Assembly (NCBI GenBank): GCA_944341075.1
Contig: CALVLV010000005.1
Coordinates: 27,751 to 91,750 of the forward strand
Source: an uncultured Clostridia bacterium
Lineage (GTDB): Bacteria; Bacillota; Clostridia; Christensenellales; Borkfalkiaceae
Direction: 5' to 3'
DNA length: 64,000 nt
In this document: piece by piece, positions 27,752-37,436 of the stretch
Layout: each line of letters begins with the position of its first letter
How positions within the stretch are numbered: position 1 is the first letter of the stretch
Notes under the pieces: generated by a model
What the model was told of the DNA's origin: nothing
The model's database searches: none
The model's input: only the letters and a program-made list of their open reading frames with translations
Position numbers and translations under genes: made by a program

Positions 27752-28906
27752 ATGGAAAAAGTTGTTATAGTCCGCTATGCGGAAATTCATTTAAAGGGCA
27801 AGAACCGCGGCTATTTTGAACGCGCCCTTGCCGCCAATATGGAGAAATCGTTAAAGGGCATACGCCACGAAATAAGAAGGCGCAGCGGCAGATATCTTGT
27901 GGAAAATTTTGAGGAATCTGCGGCAGATACAATAGTAAAGCGTCTTTCAAAGGTGTTCGGCGTGCACTCGCTCAGCGTAGGGTATAAAGTTCCCTCCGAT
28001 ATAGACGAAATATATGCTGCCGCAAAACTTGTGTGCGACGATGGCGGCACTTTTAAAGTGGAAACGCACCGCGCGGATAAAAAGTTTTATTTAAATTCGC
28101 CGCAGATAAGCGCACAGATAGGCGGAAGGCTGCTCGACGGCAACAAAAGTCTCAAAGTCGACGTTCATGAACCCGACTTTGTTATAAATATAGACGTGCG
28201 TGAAGACGGCACGGCGCTTATATTCAATAAATTTATAAAGTGTGCAGACGGCATGCCTGTGGGCACTGCAGGGCGCGGGTTGTTGCTTCTTTCCGGCGGT
28301 ATAGACAGCCCCGTTGCCGGACATATGATAGCTAAGCGCGGCATGAAGATAGATTGCCTGCACTTCCACAGCTACCCGTACACCAATATGCAGGCAAGGC
28401 AGAAGGTTTTAGACCTTGCCGAAATACTTTCGCAGTATACGTGCGGCATTAAGGTCACTATAATTTCTGTAAAGCACATTCAGGAAGAGATACACAAAAA
28501 CTGTAACGGCGCCTATATGGTTACGCTTTTGCGCCGCTTTATGATGCGCATTGCCGAAAGGCTGGCCTTAAGCGACGGCGACCAGTGCATAATAACGGGT
28601 GAAAGCCTGGGGCAGGTTGCCAGCCAGACGATAGAGGGCATGACTTCTTCCAACAGTGTCGTGGAAAAACTGCCCGTTCTGCGCCCGCTGTGCGGCTTTG
28701 ACAAGAACGAGATAATCGAGCGCAGCCGCGATATAGGCACTTACGATATATCAATAAGGCCGTACGAGGACTGCTGCACTGTATTTTTGCCTGACTACCC
28801 GATAATCAAGCCAAAACTTGCCGACGTGCTTGCCGAGGAGAGCAAACTCGATGTGGAGGGGCTTATAAAAGAGGCCTTTGCATCAATTGAAGTTAAGGAG
28901 TTCTGA
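27752..28906 (+). CDS. thiI: tRNA 4-thiouridine synthase ThiI
   Basis: Adenylates uridine 8 of tRNA and replaces its oxygen with sulfur. It has 384 residues: ferredoxin-like and THUMP domains first, then a PP-loop ATPase domain with LLSGGIDSPVAG near residue 181. RPYEDCCTVFLP holds the conserved cysteine of the reaction. The C-terminal rhodanese domain of the E. coli enzyme is missing, as is usual in Firmicutes, so sulfur must be delivered by the desulfurase encoded just upstream. Co-transcribed with that gene (4-base gap). Confidence 0.95.
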   Translation: MEKVVIVRYAEIHLKGKNRGYFERALAANMEKSLKGIRHEIRRRSGRYLVENFEESAADTIVKRLSKVFGVHSLSVGYKVPSDIDEIYAAAKLVCDDGGTFKVETHRADKKFYLNSPQISAQIGGRLLDGNKSLKVDVHEPDFVINIDVREDGTALIFNKFIKCADGMPVGTAGRGLLLLSGGIDSPVAGHMIAKRGMKIDCLHFHSYPYTNMQARQKVLDLAEILSQYTCGIKVTIISVKHIQEEIHKNCNGAYMVTLLRRFMMRIAERLALSDGDQCIITGESLGQVASQTIEGMTSSNSVVEKLPVLRPLCGFDKNEIIERSRDIGTYDISIRPYEDCCTVFLPDYPIIKPKLADVLAEESKLDVEGLIKEAFASIEVKEF

Positions 28907-28950
28907 TTTTGGCTGATTATGCAGGCGATTATCGGCACTAAATTAATTTC

Positions 28951-28981
28951 TTGATTTATTTGAATTGTTTCACGGTATAAA
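28951..28981 (+). promoter_or_regulatory. Weak promoter candidate downstream of thiI
   Basis: TTGATT, 19 bases, TATAAA. With the terminator ending at 29071 it could define a short transcript of about 85 bases. The spacer is long, so this is tentative. Confidence 0.35.
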
Positions 28982-29037
28982 ATGCTGTGGCGCATAACTT
29001 TTTTGTGTAAACTGCAATGTTTCACGTAGAACGTTTA

Positions 29038-29071
29038 AGAGAGAGCGGTGATTATCCGCTCTCTCTTTTTT
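29038..29071 (+). terminator. Intrinsic terminator between thiI and the convergent PBP gene
   Basis: Eleven-base perfect stem agagagagcgg / ccgctctctct with a seven-base loop and a T tract. It ends transcription from the thiI side. Confidence 0.88.
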
Positions 29072-29116
29072 GTAAACAAAAGTAATTGTAAAGTTAAAAA
29101 TAATTATTTCACCTCG

Positions 29117-31345
29117 TCACTCCATAGTCCAGTCGCGCGTAGTGATGTCGGGTAAATTCTGCTGGGGCGATTTTCCTGTGTCTGTTTTGGGGATGTAAAC
29201 AGAGGGGAGAGTGACAGGCGTACCGTAAAATTTTTTATTTTCGGCCTCAAAGTATGGCATTACAATATAGGTGTTTTCTCCCGCGGGCGGGGTATCTGTT
29301 ATAACTTCCTGCCACTCGCCGTCGTAAATTGTCTTTTCATCTTTGTTGTTCCGTCTTTTTATAATATATGCATAGTACTTTGTTTGACATAATTTAATCA
29401 AAATGTCATTGTTTTGCCTTTCTATCGTCGGTTTTTGTATTACAGGTTGGCTGAATCGTGTGGAGACATCTGTCGGGATATCGTTTTCCAATACGCGTAT
29501 AACTTTTTTGTTCAGTTTGGGCGATGCTTCATCTGCAAGGATTATGCGGTTATTTTTGTTGTATTCCTCGGCGTCTATTTCTATCGGCATTGTACCGCTC
29601 GTACAGTCAAGTGCGGGGGGTCTGTCTGCTGAATATAATTGATCTAACATGCCCTTCACTATATTGCAGCACATTCCGCCGTTAACGGGAACGGGGGTAC
29701 TGTTATTTGAACCGAGCCATACGCCGATGCAGTCGGTCGAGGTGTAGGCTATGCAGTAGGCGTCTGTATTGCCGCTTTTATTGCCGCATGTTCCCGTTTT
29801 GGCGGCAACGCTGTAGTTGCGCACGCCGATTTTTTTTGCCGTGCCTTCGCTGACGCTCTTTTGCAGCATTCCGTTCATCAGGGAGGCTGTTCCGCGTGAG
29901 AATACAGGTATTTTTTGCGGCCTGTGTCTGTAGACTATCTCGCCGCCGCCAAGGCGCACTTCCTTTATAAAGGCCGTACTTGTATAGCTTCCGCCGTTTG
30001 CAAAGGCGCGGTATTTTTCGCAGAGAGCTTCAAGTGTCAGCCCGTGTTTCATTCCGCCGAGCGCAAGCGACAGGTTACATTCGTCCTTGTCAAGGTCGAT
30101 ACCCATTCTTCCTGCGTATTTTTCGGCTTTGCCCAAAGTAAGGGTATTCAGCGTTTTAACTGCGGGGATGTTGTAGCTCTTAGCAAGCGCCTCTTCCGCA
30201 GATACGTAACCGTGATATTTTTTATCGTAATTTTCAGGCGAGTATCCGCTGTAATTTACCTTTTCGTCGAGTATTTTTGTTGCGGGGCGTATGAGTTTTT
30301 CTTCGATCGCGGGCGCGTATACAAACAACGGCTTGATAGTAGACCCGGGCTGTCTTTCGGCCCCGCCCGTGTCTGAGCGGTATGCCTTTACGCCGCCGTC
30401 CTGCCCTGTTATTATTGCCGCAAAATTGCTGTCCTCTGAAAGGTATGCGTCAAGTTCATTCTGCAGATTGCCGTCAAGATAGGTTATCACCTTCCCGCCG
30501 AAGGGCAGTCCGTAAAAATCCAGGCCGAGGTCTTCCAGCTCGTCGAACACGGCGTTCAGGTACAGGCCCGTTCCGTCAGATTGCCTCTGTTGCGACGTCT
30601 CTATCGGCTTATTGCACGTTGCCGCATACGTTTTTTCGTCGATAAAGCCACACTCAAGCATGCTTTTCAATACGATATTGCGCCGTTTTGTGCATTTATC
30701 GTGGTTTCTGTACGGGGAATAGTTGTTGGGCGACGTTAAAAGTCCTGCAAGCGCTGCGCTCTGCGAAAGGTCTAGCCTGTCGGCCGTGGTGGCAAAATAA
30801 TATTCCGCCGCGCTCTCAAGCCCGTAGCAGTTGTGCCCGAAATAAATTGTGTTCAGGTACATTTCAAGTATTTGATCCTTTGAATACCGTCTTTCAAGCT
30901 GTTTTGTAAGTTTTATTTCCTTCAGTTTTCTGTCTATGGTCTTGTCGCCTGAAAGATGTGTGTTTTTTATCAGCTGTTGGCTTATTGTAGAGGCGCCCTG
31001 GCTGAACGAACGTGAGAGAATGTTTTTGCCTAAAGCTTTTAACATGCGGCCGTAGTTCAGACCGTGGTGGCTGTAAAACTTTCTGTCCTCAGAGGCGATA
31101 AACGCCTTTACTGTCAGCGGGTCAAGCTTTTCTGTCTGCACGCTCCTGCGCCTGGCGCTGAGCGAGGCGTTAGTTATTTCGTTGCCGTTTTTATCGCATA
31201 CCGTGATGCTTCGGCTGTAATCGGTCAGTTTGCCTGCGTCAAGTTTTGCGTCTTTTGTAACTACCGCAAATGCTGCGGCAAGCGCCGCCATGGTCACGGC
31301 AAACAGCGCGCCGAGTATCAGCAGCACTTTAAATACTTTCTTCAT
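29117..31345 (-). CDS. Class A penicillin-binding protein (PBP1A-type)
   Basis: Bifunctional peptidoglycan glycosyltransferase and transpeptidase, anchored by one N-terminal membrane helix (residues about 4-30). The GT51 domain shows the catalytic Glu86 in SEDRKFYSHHG, QGASTISQQL and RRYSKDQILEMYLNTIYFG. The transpeptidase domain shows the active Ser335 in STIK, SYN at 390-392 and KTGT at 516-519. The C-terminal 140 residues form a small fibronectin-like or PASTA-unrelated tail. Length 742. It is transcribed alone, divergently from miaB. Confidence 0.94.
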   Translation of the reverse strand: MKKVFKVLLILGALFAVTMAALAAAFAVVTKDAKLDAGKLTDYSRSITVCDKNGNEITNASLSARRRSVQTEKLDPLTVKAFIASEDRKFYSHHGLNYGRMLKALGKNILSRSFSQGASTISQQLIKNTHLSGDKTIDRKLKEIKLTKQLERRYSKDQILEMYLNTIYFGHNCYGLESAAEYYFATTADRLDLSQSAALAGLLTSPNNYSPYRNHDKCTKRRNIVLKSMLECGFIDEKTYAATCNKPIETSQQRQSDGTGLYLNAVFDELEDLGLDFYGLPFGGKVITYLDGNLQNELDAYLSEDSNFAAIITGQDGGVKAYRSDTGGAERQPGSTIKPLFVYAPAIEEKLIRPATKILDEKVNYSGYSPENYDKKYHGYVSAEEALAKSYNIPAVKTLNTLTLGKAEKYAGRMGIDLDKDECNLSLALGGMKHGLTLEALCEKYRAFANGGSYTSTAFIKEVRLGGGEIVYRHRPQKIPVFSRGTASLMNGMLQKSVSEGTAKKIGVRNYSVAAKTGTCGNKSGNTDAYCIAYTSTDCIGVWLGSNNSTPVPVNGGMCCNIVKGMLDQLYSADRPPALDCTSGTMPIEIDAEEYNKNNRIILADEASPKLNKKVIRVLENDIPTDVSTRFSQPVIQKPTIERQNNDILIKLCQTKYYAYIIKRRNNKDEKTIYDGEWQEVITDTPPAGENTYIVMPYFEAENKKFYGTPVTLPSVYIPKTDTGKSPQQNLPDITTRDWTME

Positions 31346-31388
31346 CTAAATTAGTATTCATAAATTGCGTAATTTGTTGCAAATTCAT

Positions 31389-31417
31389 TTGAAAAAAATT
31401 GCTGAAAATTATATAAT
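31389..31417 (+). promoter_or_regulatory. Promoter candidate of miaB
   Basis: TTGAAA, 17 bases, TATAAT. The predicted start site falls only a few bases before the miaB ATG at 31428, which would make the message leaderless or nearly so. No ribosome site is visible there. Confidence 0.55.
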
Positions 31418-31427
31418 TGTATGTATA

Positions 31428-32750
31428 ATGGAAAATGCAAATAAATTTTATCACATAGTCACATACGGATGCCAGATGAACGTGCACGATTCCGAAAGGA
31501 TAGCGGGCATGCTCTCAGAGCTCGGCTACACGTCCTGCGACAGTATGGAACAGGCGGACATCGTTGTGTTCAATACCTGCTGCATAAGGGAAAATGCAGA
31601 AAATCACGCCTACGGCAATATAGGCATGCTTAAAAAACTCAAGGCGGCGAACAGGAATATGATAATCGCCGTGGGCGGCTGCATGCCGCAACAGATAGGT
31701 AAGGCAGACATTCTGCACAAAAAATTCCCCTATGTAGACATAATCTTCGGCACGCACAATCTGGGCAAACTCAAAGATTTCATAGTTGAAAAGCGGTCGC
31801 GCAAAAAGGCCGTTATAGAGATACAGGAGAAGGAGGGCGAGGTGACGGAAGACGACCGCCCTTTACGCACCAGCTACCCCAATGCGTGGATAAATATAAC
31901 CTACGGCTGCAACAACTTCTGCAGTTACTGCATAGTGCCCTACGTGCGCGGCAGGGAGCGGAGCAGACGCTCGGAAAACGTCATCGAAGAGGCGCGTTCG
32001 CTCATAAAAGATGGGTATAAAGAGCTCACCCTTTTGGGGCAGAACGTCAACTCGTACGCAAACGGCACAGACGACATACGCTTTCCCGAACTTCTTGAAA
32101 AGATAGCAGCTATAGACGGAAAGTTCAGGCTGCGCTTTATGACCAGTCATCCCAAGGACTTTTCTGAAGAGCTTGCGCGCGCCATTGCGTCCAGCCAAAA
32201 GATATGCAACTGCGTGCATCTGCCCGTACAGAGCGGATCTGACAGCATACTACGGGCTATGAACAGAAAGTATACCTCCGCCGACTACCTCAAAAAGATT
32301 GAGGTGCTTAAGAAGTATGTTCCCGACTGCGCCGTCACCACCGACCTCATCGTCGGGTTCCCGGGTGAGACCGACGAAGATTTCAAAGATACTTTAAGGC
32401 TTGTAAAAGAGGTGGGGTTTTCCTCTGCGTTTACGTTCGTCTACTCAAAAAGGGAGGGAACGGTTGCCGCAGGCATGCCCGACCAGGTGCCCGAAGATGT
32501 GTGCAAACAGCGCATAATGGAGCTTGTCGAACTTGTAAATTCGCTAACGCGCGAACACAGCGCAAAGTACGTGGGCAAGACTTGCGAAATACTTTGCGAA
32601 GGCTTCGATGAAAAGCGTGGACTGTTCCTCGGCAGGGACGAATACGGCAGAATGGGATACTTTGCAAGCGATAAGAATGTGATCGGCGAGTTTGTTGAAC
32701 TTGCCGTGAAAGAAGCGAACGGCGTTTCGCTTATGGGAGAGCTTGTCTGA
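31428..32750 (+). CDS. miaB: tRNA-2-methylthio-N6-dimethylallyladenosine synthase MiaB
   Basis: Radical-SAM methylthiotransferase acting on the i6A37 base of tRNAs, which is made by MiaA encoded downstream. It has 440 residues: UPF0004 domain with VTYGCQMNVHDSE, radical-SAM motif CNNFCSYC near residue 161, and a TRAM domain at the end. I start at ATG 31428 (MENANKFYH); a TTG at 31365 would lie upstream of the predicted promoter. Head of the miaB-mutS-mutL-miaA-ynbB cluster. Confidence 0.94.
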   Translation: MENANKFYHIVTYGCQMNVHDSERIAGMLSELGYTSCDSMEQADIVVFNTCCIRENAENHAYGNIGMLKKLKAANRNMIIAVGGCMPQQIGKADILHKKFPYVDIIFGTHNLGKLKDFIVEKRSRKKAVIEIQEKEGEVTEDDRPLRTSYPNAWINITYGCNNFCSYCIVPYVRGRERSRRSENVIEEARSLIKDGYKELTLLGQNVNSYANGTDDIRFPELLEKIAAIDGKFRLRFMTSHPKDFSEELARAIASSQKICNCVHLPVQSGSDSILRAMNRKYTSADYLKKIEVLKKYVPDCAVTTDLIVGFPGETDEDFKDTLRLVKEVGFSSAFTFVYSKREGTVAAGMPDQVPEDVCKQRIMELVELVNSLTREHSAKYVGKTCEILCEGFDEKRGLFLGRDEYGRMGYFASDKNVIGEFVELAVKEANGVSLMGELV

Positions 32751-32834
32751 CCTGCCCTGTGCGGTCTTTAACGACCGGCAAATTTGTGCGCGTACAGCGG
32801 TGATCAGATGGGTAATTTTTGATTGGGATAACAT

Positions 32835-35411
32835 ATGGCACTTTCACCGATGATGAGTCATTACCTTTCCGTAAAGGAAAAGTATAAAGACTGCATAGTA
32901 TTTTACAGATTGGGTGACTTTTACGAGATGTTTTTTGAAGATGCCGAAAAGGCCTCTAAGCTTCTCGACCTCACCCTCACGGGCCGCGACTGCGGCCTTG
33001 ACAAACGCGCCCCTATGTGCGGCGTTCCCTATCACGCGGCAGACGCCTATATTGCCAAGCTTGTTGAACTTGGCGAAAAGGTGGCTATCTGCGAACAGCT
33101 TGAAGATCCCTCTCAGGCCAAGGGGATAGTCGCCCGCGGCGTGATAAGGGTGGTGACGGCAGGTACCGTTACCGACGAAAAACATCTCGACGAAAAGTCT
33201 GCAAGCTATGCGTGCAGTGCCTGCCTTGCAGAAGGCAGAGCCGCGCTTGCATGGGCCGATATAACCACGGGTGAATTCTGTGCGGCGGAATATTCAGGCG
33301 AAAATGCTGCGGCTCAGGTGGTAGGGCAGATGATAAAACTATCCGTCAAGGAAGTTATCTGCAACGATGAATTTTTAATGGCCACCCGCAACATGCCCGA
33401 AGTGACGCGCGGCGGATTGCCTAAGTTCTCTTCATACCCCGAATGGGCATACGGGTTGCAGGCCGCCGAACGCGCGCTGTGCGAACAGTTTGCTGCAAAG
33501 TCGCTGGCAGCCTATTCGGTGAGCGGGCACGACTGTGCGATCTGCGCGGCGGGAGCGCTTGTTGAATACCTCAAGGAGACGCAGAAGCATGCGCTCAGGA
33601 ACATAGACGGCATAAAATATATCGCATCAGACAGCTACATGCGCCTTGACAACACCGCTATACGCAACCTTGAGCTTGTAAAAACGCTTGCCGAGGGCAA
33701 AAAATACGGCTCGCTATTATGGCTTTTGGACAAGACGCGTACCAGCATGGGCGCGCGCCTTCTGCAGAGTTATATACTATCGCCGCTGGCCTCTGCAGAT
33801 GTCATAAATTACAGGCTTGACGGCGTTGACGAGTTTTTCGGCGCACCTGTAGTAATGCTTTCGGTAGCCGAACTTTTATCTGAAGTAAGAGACGTTGAAA
33901 GGCTTGCGGGCAAGATCTCCAACGACAATATCATGCCGCGCGACTGCCTTGCGCTGGCGCGCTCGCTCTCCGTAATACCCAACATAAAATTCCAGCTTTC
34001 AGGTTTTACTTCGGCGGCGGTAAAAGACATTGCAGACGGGCTTATAGACTTGAGCGGCGTGGCCGAGCTTATAGACAGCGCCATAGAGGACGAAAAAACG
34101 CCCGCCCAGCTGAAGGACGGAGGCTATATAAAGGCGGGCTACAATAAACAGCTGGATGAACTGCGCAATATAAAGGATCACGGCAAGGATATAATTTTAA
34201 AGATAGAATCGCGCGAGCGCGACGAAACGGGCATCCGTACTCTGCGCATCAATTATAACCGCGTTTTCGGCTATTACATAGAAGTCTCCAAGTCGTTCAA
34301 AGACAAGGTGCCCATTCATTACCAGCGCAGGCAGACGCTTGCCAATTCAGAGAGGTACACAACCGACGAGCTCAAGGAGATAGAGGAAAAGATACTTTCA
34401 AGCGAGGATATGGCGCTCAGGCTCGAGGCTGAAATCTACACCCATATCAAAGAACTGCTTGCAGCAAACATAAATAACCTTAAAACACTGTCGGCGGCAA
34501 TTGCCCGCCTGGATGTGCTCATCTCGTTTGCTCAGGTGGCAAAGAGCAACCGCTACAGCCGCCCCAAAATATTACCGCCTTCGGGGGCGCTCACAATAAA
34601 AGAGGGCAGGCACCCTGTGGTGGAGGTCATCTCAAAGGAGCGCTTTGTTGCCAACGATACCCTTTTGGACGAGGGCGAAAATCGCACGATGATAATAACA
34701 GGCCCAAACATGGCTGGCAAGAGCACTTACATGAGGCAGACGGCGCTTATAACAATAATGGCGCACATAGGCAGCTTTGTGCCCGCAAAGTCGGCGGAAA
34801 TACCGGTAACCGACAGGATCTTTACCCGTGTGGGCGCAAGCGACAACCTCATTTACGACCAGAGCACCTTCATGGTGGAGATGATAGAGGTCGCCTCGAT
34901 CCTGCAGAATGCTACAAAGAACAGCCTGCTCATTCTTGACGAGGTGGGCAGGGGCACGAGCACGTACGACGGCCTGAGCATTGCGTGGGCGGTAATAGAG
35001 AACCTTACGCAGAAGATAGGCGCAAAGACGATGTTTGCCACCCATTACCACGAGCTTACAGAGCTTGAAAACAGGATGGAGGGCGTCAAGAATTATAAGA
35101 TAGCCGTAAAAGAAATAAACGGCAGCATTGTGTTCCTGCGCAAAATAATACGCGGCGGCGCCAACCGTAGCTTCGGCATAGAGGTGGCTTCCCTCGCCGG
35201 CGTTCCCAAAGAAGTGACCGACAGGGCAAAGCAGATACTTAAGGCCGTTGAAAAGAAGGAGGGTGTTGCCATAAAATACATAGAAGAGGGCGACGGCGAA
35301 CAGCCGGAGCCTTCGGAAGTAGAGCGCATCCTGCGCGAAACCGACATAAACACGCTCTCGCCAATGCAGGCATTTTTAATACTTTCAGATCTTGTGGAAA
35401 AGGTCAGATAA
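32835..35411 (+). CDS. mutS: DNA mismatch repair protein MutS
   Basis: Recognises mismatches and starts repair. It has 858 residues. The mismatch-reading motif GDFYEMF (Phe-x-Glu) is near residue 32. The connector, lever and clamp domains follow. The ATPase has Walker A GPNMAGKSTYM near 622 and the DEVGRGTSTYDG Walker B/signature near 700. A helix-turn-helix dimer end (GVPKEVTDRAKQIL) closes the ATPase, and the last residues include a PMQAFLILSDL helix. The stop codon directly precedes the mutL ATG. Confidence 0.97.
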   Translation: MALSPMMSHYLSVKEKYKDCIVFYRLGDFYEMFFEDAEKASKLLDLTLTGRDCGLDKRAPMCGVPYHAADAYIAKLVELGEKVAICEQLEDPSQAKGIVARGVIRVVTAGTVTDEKHLDEKSASYACSACLAEGRAALAWADITTGEFCAAEYSGENAAAQVVGQMIKLSVKEVICNDEFLMATRNMPEVTRGGLPKFSSYPEWAYGLQAAERALCEQFAAKSLAAYSVSGHDCAICAAGALVEYLKETQKHALRNIDGIKYIASDSYMRLDNTAIRNLELVKTLAEGKKYGSLLWLLDKTRTSMGARLLQSYILSPLASADVINYRLDGVDEFFGAPVVMLSVAELLSEVRDVERLAGKISNDNIMPRDCLALARSLSVIPNIKFQLSGFTSAAVKDIADGLIDLSGVAELIDSAIEDEKTPAQLKDGGYIKAGYNKQLDELRNIKDHGKDIILKIESRERDETGIRTLRINYNRVFGYYIEVSKSFKDKVPIHYQRRQTLANSERYTTDELKEIEEKILSSEDMALRLEAEIYTHIKELLAANINNLKTLSAAIARLDVLISFAQVAKSNRYSRPKILPPSGALTIKEGRHPVVEVISKERFVANDTLLDEGENRTMIITGPNMAGKSTYMRQTALITIMAHIGSFVPAKSAEIPVTDRIFTRVGASDNLIYDQSTFMVEMIEVASILQNATKNSLLILDEVGRGTSTYDGLSIAWAVIENLTQKIGAKTMFATHYHELTELENRMEGVKNYKIAVKEINGSIVFLRKIIRGGANRSFGIEVASLAGVPKEVTDRAKQILKAVEKKEGVAIKYIEEGDGEQPEPSEVERILRETDINTLSPMQAFLILSDLVEKVR

Positions 35412-37436
35412 ATGGGAAAAATAAATATACTAACCAAAGATATCTACAACAGAATAGCCGCAGGCGAGGTCGTCGACCGCCCCTATTCGGCGCTTAAGGA
35501 GCTTGTTGAAAACTCGCTCGACGCGGGCGCGACCGAAATTTCCATTTATATCGAAAAGGGCGGCAAGCAGCTTATAAAGGTATGCGATAACGGCAGCGGA
35601 ATAGAACCAGACGATATGCGCAGCGCCTTTATTCCGCATGCCACCAGCAAGGTTTCGTGTGTGGAAGATCTCGATAAAATTACCACCCTCGGCTTCAGGG
35701 GCGAGGCGCTTGCCAGCATTTCGTCCATTTCCCGTACAGAGATAGTTTCGGTGACCGAAGATAACCCCGCATACAAAGTGGTGTGCGAAGGGGGTTATAC
35801 AGGCAAACTGCAGCCTGCCGCCCTTGACAGGGGCACGGAAGTGAGCGTTTACGACCTGTTCTACAATACGCCCGCACGCTCTAAATTTTTAAAGTCGGAT
35901 AAGGCCGAAGAGGGCGACATACAGAATTTTGTCACGCGTTTCATACTCGGCAACCCGCAGGTTTCGTTCAGATACTACGCTGACGGCAAACTTAAACTGC
36001 AATCATTCGGCAACGGGCTTGACGAGGCGGTTGCGCAGGTGTACGGCGCAAAGGTCATATCTCAGTGCTATAAGTTGAGCGCTGAAAAGAACGACATAAA
36101 GATAAGCGGCTTTATAGGCAACCAGAATTTTTTCAAGCCCAACAAAAGCTGCCAGAGCCTGTTTTTAAACGGCAGGTACATTGTAAACAACATAATTTCG
36201 TCGGCCATAACCAACGCATACGCAAGCTATCTGATGAAGAGGCAATACCCCTTCTATGTGCTGTTCGTAGACGTGCCCATGGACATGGTGGACGTAAATG
36301 TTCACCCCAACAAGGCCGACGTGCGCTTTGCCGACGGCAGGGCTGTGTACAGTGCGGTATATTCGGTCGTTTCGGGCGTGCTCGACGGCACCGCAAAGGC
36401 CGCAGATTTTGTTGTGGACTATGCGCGCATGCCTGAGATCAAGTCGTCTGTTCCCGCAAAACAGGCGACCATTTCTGAAATTATCTCCGATCCGCGCCCT
36501 TCTACAGGTGGTGCAACATTCCATTCACGCGAGAGCTTTGCGCACGGCGGCGCGACAAAAGGGCTGCCTGCAAAGCAAGAGAGTGCTACATCAGACGTAA
36601 CAGATACGCCTGTCGGCGGTGATTTGCCTGCTTCCGATAAACTCTATACGGAAGATAAGCCCGCACGGCAAAGCCCTTATGCCGACTATGAAGCTCCCGT
36701 TATAGAGGACAGGGAAAACAGCTATCCGCTGTACGCTTACTTCCCCGACATTCAGAAAAAGAATGTCATGGTGGTGAGCGAAGATATATACGACCAATCT
36801 GAAGATAGCGACTTTCCTTTGGGCGTGCCCGAAAGGCCTGCGCCCGTAAAAGATTTTACCTGCCGTAATTATACCTACAAGGGCAACCTTTTCAATACAT
36901 ATCTTATGTACGAAAAGGAGGGCGACGTATATATAATCGACCAGCACGCCGCGCACGAGCGCCTCATCTATAACAAGCTCAAGGCACAGATGGCTGACAG
37001 AAACGTGCCCCGCCAGGGCATGCTTATTCCGTATATTTTAAGCCTGACCCCCGAAGAGAATACGTTTATGGAAGAAAACCTTATGCTTGTCCGCGAAATG
37101 GGGTTCGACATAGAGCCGTTCGGCTTCAATTCTTACAGGATCTGCGAGGTACCCGTCGACCTGAAGGACATGGACTTGAAGGGCTTTTTCGATGAGGTGT
37201 TTTCCGATCTGAGCGGGCTGAAGAGCCTGAAGATAGAGGATGTTTTAAAAGATAAGCTTGCCATGGCTGCGTGCAAGCATGCGGTGAAGGGCGGCATGGA
37301 ACTTACAAAGCAGGAGGCAGACGGCCTGCTTGCAGATATGAACTACGACATGGGGCTCAAGTGCCCGCACGGTCGCCCTGTGGCAGTAAAGCTTACAAAA
37401 CATCAGATAGAGAAGATGTTCAAAAGGATAGTGTAA
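35412..37436 (+). CDS. mutL: DNA mismatch repair protein MutL
   Basis: ATPase and probable strand-nicking endonuclease of mismatch repair. It has 674 residues: a GHKL ATPase (IAAGEVVDRP, ENSLDAGA, DNGSGI, TLGFRGEAL), a variable linker of about 130 residues, and a C-terminal dimer domain. Endonuclease motifs are DQHAAHER near residue 510, ACKHAVKGG, and CPHGRP. The consensus DQHA(x)2E(x)4E is kept except the last Glu, which is Asn (LIYN). The CPHGRP and ACK motifs suggest an active nuclease, as in organisms without MutH. Ends in a TAATG overlap with miaA. Confidence 0.96.
   Translation: MGKINILTKDIYNRIAAGEVVDRPYSALKELVENSLDAGATEISIYIEKGGKQLIKVCDNGSGIEPDDMRSAFIPHATSKVSCVEDLDKITTLGFRGEALASISSISRTEIVSVTEDNPAYKVVCEGGYTGKLQPAALDRGTEVSVYDLFYNTPARSKFLKSDKAEEGDIQNFVTRFILGNPQVSFRYYADGKLKLQSFGNGLDEAVAQVYGAKVISQCYKLSAEKNDIKISGFIGNQNFFKPNKSCQSLFLNGRYIVNNIISSAITNAYASYLMKRQYPFYVLFVDVPMDMVDVNVHPNKADVRFADGRAVYSAVYSVVSGVLDGTAKAADFVVDYARMPEIKSSVPAKQATISEIISDPRPSTGGATFHSRESFAHGGATKGLPAKQESATSDVTDTPVGGDLPASDKLYTEDKPARQSPYADYEAPVIEDRENSYPLYAYFPDIQKKNVMVVSEDIYDQSEDSDFPLGVPERPAPVKDFTCRNYTYKGNLFNTYLMYEKEGDVYIIDQHAAHERLIYNKLKAQMADRNVPRQGMLIPYILSLTPEENTFMEENLMLVREMGFDIEPFGFNSYRICEVPVDLKDMDLKGFFDEVFSDLSGLKSLKIEDVLKDKLAMAACKHAVKGGMELTKQEADGLLADMNYDMGLKCPHGRPVAVKLTKHQIEKMFKRIV

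Noticed and set aside
37271-37435. Longer MiaA starting inside mutL
   Set aside because: The extra 55 residues match no MiaA and are the out-of-frame reading of conserved mutL motifs.
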